This document shows, in pieces, positions 1 to 4,197 of a stretch of 5,221 bases of DNA (its first letter is position 1; each line of letters starts with the position of its first letter). This DNA comes from OMOG01 sp041485845 (lineage in GTDB: Bacteria; Acidobacteriota; Terriglobia; Bryobacterales; Bryobacteraceae): NCBI GenBank assembly GCA_041485845.1, contig JBGPKH010000644.1:1-5221 (forward strand), in the 5' to 3' direction. The position numbers and the translations under genes were made by a program. Below the pieces are notes generated by a model, which saw only the letters and a program-made list of their open reading frames with translations, searched no databases and was not told where the DNA came from.

Positions 1-567
1 ATACTTACCCGTGTGGGAGTCGCGCACCATCGGGCCTGTCCCGTAATCGACTTGCGACTCTTCGCCAGGCGCAGTCTCGATCACCGCGCAGGCTTCCGGC
101 GACTGCTGGCCAAGAAACCGGCGAACGAAGCGCTTGACGCTCTGATAGCCACCGGCGAAGCCGCTGCGATCGACCAAATCCTGCCAAATAGCCTTGGCAT
201 TGCGGCCCTTCGAGAGTTCCACCTCGATGGTTTCCCGGTGGGGCTCGCAGACACTCACCGAGAGCCTGCGATGGGGTGGTGACTCCGGCGCTGCGGGCAA
301 CGCCGATTCTGCGCCAGAGTCGGGGGTCACCTCGTCGGCTCGACTGGCCGGTTTTGCCACCTGGGGGTCGGGAGTCACCTCCTTGGCCGGTTTTGCCGGT
401 ACCAAGCGACCACGCGGCAACCGCAACGCAACCCCGGCTTCCTTCAAGTACGCCGAGATGGTTTCCCTACGGATATCGGTTTCCCGTTGAATCCGTCGCA
501 GCGACCACCCCAGCCGCCCCAATGCTATGACCTGCTGTTTCTTTTCCTCACTCAAGACATTGCTCAC
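1..567 (-). CDS. istA: IS21-family transposase IstA, N-terminal part (runs off the left edge)
   Basis: 189 codons are visible, open without a stop to base 1. The start is GTG at 567-565, giving MSNVLSEEKKQQVIALG; an in-frame TGA lies eight codons upstream, so only this GTG (or the ATT before it) fits. I see no good Shine-Dalgarno sequence. Residues about 8-45 form a helix-turn-helix (RLGWSLRRIQRETDIRRET) typical of IstA and used for binding the IS ends. Residues 50-90 are a Pro/Lys-rich linker with an imperfect repeat: AKPAKEVTPD at 58-67, then AKPA at 71 followed by EVTPD at 79. Residues 107-150 (CEPHRETIEVEL, then YQSVKRFVRRFLG) resemble the conserved pre-catalytic region. APGEESQVDYGTG at 166-178 contains D174, the expected first Asp of the DDE integrase core. 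The rest of the core and istB are outside the window. With no disabling change visible, the gene may be intact. Recognition is by family resemblance only. Confidence 0.88.
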   Translation of the reverse strand, partial: MSNVLSEEKKQQVIALGRLGWSLRRIQRETDIRRETISAYLKEAGVALRLPRGRLVPAKPAKEVTPDPQVAKPASRADEVTPDSGAESALPAAPESPPHRRLSVSVCEPHRETIEVELSKGRNAKAIWQDLVDRSGFAGGYQSVKRFVRRFLGQQSPEACAVIETAPGEESQVDYGTGPMVRDSHTGKY

Positions 568-625
568 AATGACGGGAGGATAGCGTCCTCACGCCCGCGT
601 TCAACGTCCTGGATGATGGTCTACA

Positions 626-673
626 ACTGGCCGGTTTTCAGGTGACCCCGACTGGCCGGTTTTGGGTGACCCC
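626..673 (-). repeat. Two tandem terminal repeats at the IS21 left end
   Basis: Copies at 626-649 and 651-673 share ACTGGCCGGTTTT followed, after one mismatch and one single-base gap, by GGTGACCCC. They start 25 bp apart, a little over two helical turns, and lie 59 bp or more upstream of the transposase start. Multiple short direct repeats at the termini are the known transposase-binding sites of IS21-family elements. The position, outside istA at the element's beginning, fits this role. The assignment is by analogy. Confidence 0.75.
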
Positions 674-676
674 CGA

Positions 677-844
677 GGCTCGGTTGTGAATCAACTCGAC
701 TTCTGCCGAGACCGACTTTCCTGAAGGATCTCGTACATTACAGGTTGCGGACATCTCGACCGGCCGCAATGGCTCGCCTCTCGTGTTTATTTGTGTTCAT
801 TTGTGGCCCAATTGTTCTTCACAGCTTCTCAATGACGTCAGATG
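677..844. other. Non-coding interval between the IS end and the dinB-type gene
   Basis: I find no credible gene in this 168 bp. It holds chromosomal flank next to the presumed IS end, a decamer repeat at 781-805, and an 8 bp palindrome TGACGTCA at 833-840 just past the stop of the dinB-type gene. No hairpin followed by a T-run is evident that would terminate the minus-strand operon arriving from the right. Confidence 0.5.
781..805 (-). repeat. Short 10-bp-period tandem repeat
   Basis: On the plus strand the sequence falls into decamers TCGTGTTTAT, TTGTGTTCAT and TTGTG; read on the minus strand it is CACAAATGAA, CACAAATAAA, CACGA. The stretch is AT-rich against a GC-rich background. A similar CACAGATGAACACAGATAAA-type decamer run is, from memory, widespread in non-coding DNA of many environmental bacteria. 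Its function is unknown to me. Confidence 0.5.
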
Positions 845-1330
845 TCAGATCTTCTCCCACTCCCATATGGAGTAACTGAACGTACGGTCCACCGGCATTT
901 TGGCGTATTTGAGGTGCAGCAGGATCTGCCCGCGGTGATGCGCCTCGTGCGCCAGCGCATATCCGAAGAAGGCGTTCAAGCCGAGTTTGGCGGCCTTGAG
1001 CTTGCCGCCCTTTTCGGCGTCCGCAATGAGCCCGGCGAAGGCCGCGGCGGATGCCGTGAAGCCCTCCCGGATCGCGGCCTTGGTCGCGGCGCCTTTTTCG
1101 ATCTTGGCCAGCGTCTTGGCGATCTTGGGCGCCTGCACCTCCAGCCACATGATACGCACGTTGTGCAGGTGCGCGAGTTGGTCGGCGATGGTTCGCGCAC
1201 GCGGGTTGGCGGTGTAAGCGAGCTGCTCGCCGGAAAGCTGGTCGAGCAGCATCAGGTTGACGCGATTGTTGAGGTGCCAGGTATCGGTGAGCGTGTAGGG
1301 CGGCGCGGAGTCGGGCATGAAGGAGACCAT
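845..1330 (-). CDS. DinB-family (DinB/YfiT four-helix) putative metalloenzyme
   Basis: This 161-residue protein has the usual length of the DinB/YfiT-like four-helix-bundle family. That family includes thiol-dependent S-transferases and damage-induced proteins that bind a divalent metal through three His. Visible signatures are DQLAHLHNVRIMWLE in helix 2 (H54 or H56 as one ligand) and the helix-4 motif HEAHHRGQILLHLKY, giving H128 and H132 in the H-x3-H arrangement. It is cytoplasmic, with no signal peptide or membrane segment. The start is ATG at 1330. ATG at 1318 (residue 5) is an alternative, and neither has a clear ribosome-binding site. It is probably the last gene of the lepB-manC-dinB run, 30 nt after the preceding stop, with a hairpin in the gap. 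The substrate is unknown; the name does not imply the DNA polymerase IV gene, also called dinB. Confidence 0.85.
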   Translation of the reverse strand: MVSFMPDSAPPYTLTDTWHLNNRVNLMLLDQLSGEQLAYTANPRARTIADQLAHLHNVRIMWLEVQAPKIAKTLAKIEKGAATKAAIREGFTASAAAFAGLIADAEKGGKLKAAKLGLNAFFGYALAHEAHHRGQILLHLKYAKMPVDRTFSYSIWEWEKI

Positions 1331-1341
1331 ACAGCAAGTGG

Positions 1342-1359
1342 ACAGGCCGGGAGGCCTGT
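1342..1359 (-). other. Perfect 7-bp hairpin between the guanylyltransferase and dinB-type genes
   Basis: ACAGGCC (1342-1348) pairs fully with GGCCTGT (1353-1359) around a 4 nt loop. In the minus-strand transcript it begins 1 nt after the guanylyltransferase stop and ends 11 nt before the dinB-type start. No U-tract follows, so it is not a standard intrinsic terminator. It could protect a processed 3' end or affect access to the dinB-type start. This role is inference. Confidence 0.45.
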
Positions 1360-1360
1360 A

Positions 1361-2437
1361 CTACAACAAGTCGTGGCGCTTCCGGCTTTCCAGCGTTTTG
1401 ATGATCTCTCCGACCCGCTGCGCCTCGCCCCGGCTGGCCACCAGAAGGGCGTCCGGCGTGTCCACCACGATGAGGTCACTCACTCCCAGCAGCGCCACCA
1501 CCTTGCCGCGGGCGTCTACGAAGTTGTTGTGCGAGTCCAGGCAGATCGAGTCTAACGCCGCCACGTTGCCGCAGCCGTCGCGCGGCAGCAGCTCGTAGAC
1601 CGCGTTCCAACTGCCGACGTCGTTCCATCCAAAGTCCCCGGCGGCCACCCCGCTGACCTTGGCGGCCTTCTCCATCACGGCGAAATCGATGGAAATGCTT
1701 TCGCACAGCGGGAACGACTTTTTGAGCGCGGCTGCGAAGTGGCGCGCCCCGAAACGGGGGAGGGCGGCCAGGATAGTCGCGGTCTTGGGCAGGTGGCGGC
1801 GCAACTGATCGAGCAGCACGTCCGCGCGCCAGAAGAACATGCCGGAGTTCCAATAGAAATTGCCCGCCGCCACGTATTGCTCGGCTTTGGCCAACTCCGG
1901 CTTTTCGTGGAAGCGCTGAACCGCCGCGATGGCACTCGACCCCGCCTCGGTGCCTTCCGGAAACTCCACATAGCCGTAGCCCGTCTCGGGCCACCGCGGC
2001 TGGATACCCACCACCATGAGGTTCCCGGCGGCGGCGCCTTTGAAGGCAGTCTTCAGCACCGCGCGATAGACCGCGGGCTTGCCGACCACGTGGTCGGAAG
2101 GGAACACGCCCATTACCGCGTCCTTGTCCAGCGAGTGCAGAATATGGGCGGCCAGTCCGATGGCCGGGGCGGTATTCCGCTGCGCGGGCTCCGCCAGCAC
2201 CTGTTTGCGGGGAATTTCGGGGAGCTGTTTGACAATGGTGCCGCGCAGATGATCGTTGGTGAGAATCCACAACCGCTCCGGAGGAATGACGGGGGCCAGC
2301 CGCTCGACCGTCGCCTGGATCAGCGAGCGCTCGCCCACCACGTTGAGAACCTGCTTGGCGGAGCGCTTACGGCTCCGCGGCCAGAAGCGCGTTCCGCGGC
2401 CTCCAGCCAGAATCAGGCCGTAGTGATGGGAGTTCAT
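1361..2437 (-). CDS. manC: Mannose-1-phosphate guanylyltransferase (GDP-mannose pyrophosphorylase), short form
   Basis: This enzyme makes GDP-mannose and pyrophosphate from mannose 1-phosphate and GTP, supplying mannosyl, fucosyl or rhamnosyl donors for surface glycans. It has 358 residues, the size of the single-enzyme form: a nucleotidyltransferase domain plus a short C-terminal beta segment, without the phosphomannose isomerase domain of the roughly 470-residue bifunctional type. Motifs: nucleotide loop LILAGGRGTRFWPRSRKR (8-25); AKQ at 27-29, where many homologues have PKQ; EPAQRNTAPAI (83-93); FPSDH with metal-binding D115; ETGYGYVE (151-158); FHEKP (176-180); NSGMFFW (197-203); SIDFAVMEKA (249-258); WNDVGSW (271-277). 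Its ATG follows the lepB stop directly with no ribosome-binding site, suggesting coupled translation. The family is certain; manC is used as the functional name, and the exact sugar preference is not proven by sequence. Confidence 0.93.
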   Translation of the reverse strand: MNSHHYGLILAGGRGTRFWPRSRKRSAKQVLNVVGERSLIQATVERLAPVIPPERLWILTNDHLRGTIVKQLPEIPRKQVLAEPAQRNTAPAIGLAAHILHSLDKDAVMGVFPSDHVVGKPAVYRAVLKTAFKGAAAGNLMVVGIQPRWPETGYGYVEFPEGTEAGSSAIAAVQRFHEKPELAKAEQYVAAGNFYWNSGMFFWRADVLLDQLRRHLPKTATILAALPRFGARHFAAALKKSFPLCESISIDFAVMEKAAKVSGVAAGDFGWNDVGSWNAVYELLPRDGCGNVAALDSICLDSHNNFVDARGKVVALLGVSDLIVVDTPDALLVASRGEAQRVGEIIKTLESRKRHDLL

Positions 2438-2440
2438 CTA
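2435..2440 (-). promoter_or_regulatory. Abutting stop-start junction TAGATG (lepB to manC)
   Basis: On the minus strand the lepB stop TAG is followed immediately by the ATG of the guanylyltransferase. The preceding lepB codons (CCG TTG AAA) hold no Shine-Dalgarno-like sequence. Translation of the second gene therefore likely depends on ribosomes finishing lepB and reinitiating. The spacing is seen; the coupling is inferred. Confidence 0.6.
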
Positions 2441-3235
2441 TTTCAACGGGTAGCCGTGGATGAGGTGGAAGGTCCGTTTCCACCGCGTCTTGGTGGGGAA
2501 GTGCAGCACCAGGTCGACGATGTGGGTGACGCTGATGGAGGGGTCGGCCAGCGCGTCGGTGGGCGCATCGTACGACCAGTAGATGATCAGCGGCTTGCCG
2601 ATGATGTTCTCACGCGGCACGAAGCCCCAGTAGCGGCTGTCGAGCGAGGAATCGCGATTGTCGCCCATGGCGAAAATGGCGCCCGGGGGAACCACTACCT
2701 CACCGCTCTCGACATGATTCATGAGCATGTCCATGGCGGATTCGGCTACGTGCACGTTGGGCTCGCTGGGGAAGTTGTCGCGGTAGGTATCGATGTACTC
2801 GGTCTTGTGATATACGTACGGTTCCTCGACCTGCCGTCCGTTCAGGATGAGCTGCTTGTTGGAGAGGTGAATGTGGTCGCCGGGAACGCCGATGGCGCGC
2901 TTCACGAAAGTCTGGCGGATGTCTACCGGGTAGCGGAACACGATCACGTCTCCGCGCTTCACATCGGTGTACGGCAGAACGTGTTTGGAAGCCGGTCCGC
3001 TCGGTGAAAACGCGAGCTTATCCACCAGAAGGTGGTCGCCGATGAGAAGCGTATCTTCCATGGACCCCGTGGGAATCACGAACGCCTGCACCAGGCTGGT
3101 GGTGCCGAACAGCAGAAGGATGATGGTGACCGTCCACTCGCCTATGAAGCCGCGCTGGGGCGCCAACTGCTGGGGCGGAGACGGCTCGGCCCGTTCCTCG
3201 TCTGCGAGGATTACATTCTCTTGGTCTTGATCCAC
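2438..3235 (-). CDS. lepB: Signal peptidase I
   Basis: This membrane-bound serine protease removes signal peptides from Sec- and Tat-exported proteins on the outer face of the inner membrane. It has 265 residues. An acidic, Pro-rich cytoplasmic tail (1-30) precedes one membrane helix (about 34-54). Box B follows, with catalytic S58 in PTGSMEDTL. Box D has the general-base K112 in FVKRAIGVPGD, and box E is GDNRDSSLDSRYWG (191-204). Box C is RGDVIVFRYP (94-103). Residues 140-180 are a variable insertion. The C-terminus, about 40 residues past box E, includes one further hydrophobic patch (VTHIVDLVLHF). The start is GTG at 3235; an in-frame TAA two codons upstream excludes a longer form. It is the first gene of the minus-strand run and lies 58 bp from the divergent transporter pair. 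Confidence 0.95.
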   Translation of the reverse strand: MDQDQENVILADEERAEPSPPQQLAPQRGFIGEWTVTIILLLFGTTSLVQAFVIPTGSMEDTLLIGDHLLVDKLAFSPSGPASKHVLPYTDVKRGDVIVFRYPVDIRQTFVKRAIGVPGDHIHLSNKQLILNGRQVEEPYVYHKTEYIDTYRDNFPSEPNVHVAESAMDMLMNHVESGEVVVPPGAIFAMGDNRDSSLDSRYWGFVPRENIIGKPLIIYWSYDAPTDALADPSISVTHIVDLVLHFPTKTRWKRTFHLIHGYPLK

Positions 3236-3293
3236 AGATACTTATCTTAGCGGAAACCTTGGTATCCTGTTTTGAGACCTCGAGGCCCATCGT
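3236..3293. promoter_or_regulatory. Short divergent intergenic region, presumed promoters
   Basis: Only 58 bp separate two divergent starts, so both promoters should lie here or inside the flanking genes. A TAAGAT hexamer on the minus strand (3249-3244) sits so close to the lepB GTG that its transcript would be nearly leaderless. TATCCT at 3263-3268 is a possible -10 for the plus-strand pair. Neither has a convincing -35 box. Both flanking genes use non-ATG starts (GTG and TTG) with weak ribosome-binding sites. Confidence 0.3.
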
Positions 3294-3686
3294 TTGAGCA
3301 CCGCTGCCGTTACCGTTCCGCAAGCCGACCCCGCCGCCCGGCGCCGGTCGATTCTGCTGGTGTTTGCCTGCACCATTCTGGGCGCCGCCGCGCAAATCCT
3401 GATGAAGATCGGGATGACGCATTTCCAGCCTGATTTGCGGGCTGTCGTCACCAATCTTCCCCTGATCGCCGGATACGCCCTGTACGGGATCAACACCCTG
3501 ATGCTGGTGCTGGCCCTGCGCGAGGGCGAACTCTCGATGCTCTATCCGATTATCGCGTTGACCTACGTGTGGGTGACGCTGCTATCCTACGCCATTCTCC
3601 CCGAGAGGCCGAACCTTTACAAGAATGTCGGAATCGCGACCATTGTGATCGGGGTGGCCGTACTGGGGCGGGGAGGGCGAAAGTGA
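3294..3686 (+). CDS. Half-size DMT/EamA-type membrane transporter, subunit 1
   Basis: This 130-residue integral membrane protein has four predicted helices: about 20-41, 52-75, 79-101 and 110-126. A cytosolic basic stretch RRR (16-18) precedes helix 1. The size and layout match the SMR/EamA half-transporters that work as dimers. Helix 1 (ILGAAAQILMK) aligns with EmrE ILAEVIGTTLMK but has Gly30 where EmrE has its essential Glu14. LYPIIALTYVWVTLL (83-97) resembles the YPMLSLNFVWVTL segment of ArnE, a flippase subunit for undecaprenyl-phosphate-linked aminoarabinose. An acidic residue, E79 in GELSMLYP, begins helix 3. The start is TTG at 3294; a TGA seven codons upstream leaves no better choice. 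The gene overlaps the next one by 4 nt. The substrate is unknown; a lipid-linked sugar or another small amphiphile is plausible from the ArnE likeness. Confidence 0.8.
   Translation: MSTAAVTVPQADPAARRRSILLVFACTILGAAAQILMKIGMTHFQPDLRAVVTNLPLIAGYALYGINTLMLVLALREGELSMLYPIIALTYVWVTLLSYAILPERPNLYKNVGIATIVIGVAVLGRGGRK
3671..3677 (+). promoter_or_regulatory. Ribosome-binding site that fixes the start of transporter subunit 2
   Basis: GGGAGGG lies 5 nt before the GTG at 3683 and within the last codons of subunit 1. It decides for the GTG start over earlier in-frame codons, which would add 38 polar residues read out of frame from subunit 1. Confidence 0.7.
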
Positions 3687-4036
3687 CTCCCGGGCTGCTG
3701 CGATCCATGCTCCTGGTGTTCACTGCGTCGATCGTCGGCTCGTTCGGGGCGGTGTTTTTGAAGCGCGGCGCGGATCGGCTGACCGGATCTTTGCTCGGGT
3801 TTTTGAATCCGAACCTGATCCTGGGCGTGGCGCTTTTCCTGGGATCGTCGGTATTCTATGCGTTCGGCATCAAGGGCGGCGAACTCTCGGTGCTGTACCC
3901 GATGGTGTCGCTGGGGTATGTGTGGACGCTGCTGTGGTCGCGGCTGTTCTTCAAGGAGCCGTTCACGCGGCAGAAATTTGCGGGACTGGCGCTGATTCTG
4001 CTGGGCGTGTTCTTTGTAGGGCTGGGAAGCGGTTAA
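3683..4036 (+). CDS. Half-size DMT/EamA-type membrane transporter, subunit 2
   Basis: This 117-residue protein has four predicted helices (about 7-26, 44-63, 67-89, 98-115) and is paired with subunit 1. Its GTG start overlaps the upstream TGA as GTGA. It shares the helix-1 pattern (SIVGSFGAVFLKRG, K27) and the helix-3 entry GGELSVLYP (E67) with its partner, so the two probably arose by duplication and form a heterodimer, as known for paired SMR proteins and ArnE/ArnF. Like subunit 1 it lacks the EmrE-type Glu; Gly19 is at that place. The loop RLFFKEPFTRQ before helix 4 matches the usual DMT pattern. The earlier in-frame codon at 3569 gives a charged, non-membrane extension overlapping subunit 1 and is rejected. 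The stop TAA is at 4034-4036. The transported compound cannot be told from the sequence. Confidence 0.8.
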   Translation: MTPGLLRSMLLVFTASIVGSFGAVFLKRGADRLTGSLLGFLNPNLILGVALFLGSSVFYAFGIKGGELSVLYPMVSLGYVWTLLWSRLFFKEPFTRQKFAGLALILLGVFFVGLGSG

Positions 4037-4197
4037 CCCCACATTGCAGCCGCATGTACTACTCGATCTCGAATTCTTCGCAGCCCGCGACGATTTCCTT
4101 CACTCGCCATGGCGGAGTGCCGGCACGACGTAGGATGTGGGGCAGGTTGTCAACCTGCGGCCGATTGTCAATCGGCCTGCTGACGCCGTGTGTGAAG
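4037..4197. other. Intergenic region between convergent genes
   Basis: This 161 bp separates the plus-strand transporter pair from the minus-strand oxidoreductase. It holds a 10 bp palindrome GTGCCGGCAC (4117-4126) and the double hairpin at 4142-4177. On the minus strand 4059-4130 is open and GC3-rich (ending VKEIVAGCEEFEIE), but no start or homologous domain is evident. No T-run follows either hairpin arm, so classical terminators are not apparent. Confidence 0.5.
4142..4177. repeat. Two adjacent perfect hairpins with the same GTC loop (REP-like)
   Basis: GCAGGTT/AACCTGC (4142-4148 with 4152-4158) and GGCCGATT/AATCGGCC (4159-4166 with 4170-4177) form stems of 7 and 8 bp. Each closes the same 3 nt loop GTC inside a shared TTGTCAA core, and no base separates the two. 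Paired palindromes between convergent genes are typical of REP/BIME-type interspersed repeats. They could also block read-through in both directions, though neither is followed by a T-tract. Which of these applies is inferred. Confidence 0.6.

Larger units (their letters stand above)
1..676 (-). mobile_element. Left end of an IS21-family insertion sequence (partial)
   Basis: This stretch holds the start of an IS21-type element oriented right to left: terminal repeats at 626-673, a leader of about 60 nt, then the transposase gene, which runs off the window's left edge. IS21 elements encode IstA (a DDE transposase with a helix-turn-helix) followed by IstB (an AAA+ ATPase helper) and carry several transposase-binding repeats near each end. 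The right end and istB would lie outside the window. The exact outer boundary is uncertain. I place it near 676, where repeat similarity stops, but no target-site duplication can be tested with only one end visible. The element sits downstream of the dinB-type gene and does not interrupt it. Confidence 0.8.

Noticed and set aside
626..673. Terminal repeats considered as a CRISPR array
   Set aside because: There are only two copies, starting 25 bp apart with no spacer, no cas genes, and the position matches the end of an IS21 element.
833..840. TGACGTCA palindrome as a regulator operator
   Set aside because: Eight bases only, located downstream of a stop codon rather than near a promoter; likely chance.
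842..1555. Plus-strand open frame opposite the dinB-type gene
   Set aside because: It is the complement of a recognised protein with intact His motifs and extends over the end of manC; no domain is visible.
1739..3007. Long plus-strand open frame (422 codons) opposite manC and lepB
   Set aside because: It is antisense to two well-recognised genes, its translation is low-complexity His/Gly/Arg/Val-rich with no family motif, and it follows from the high third-position GC of the true genes.
3294..4036. A single full-length EamA transporter broken by a frameshift
   Set aside because: The second gene has its own strong ribosome-binding site and a GTGA overlap, and each half is a complete four-helix unit, so a natural gene pair is the simpler reading.
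4117..4126. GTGCCGGCAC palindrome as a separate site
   Set aside because: Short, GC-rich and single; expected by chance in this base composition.
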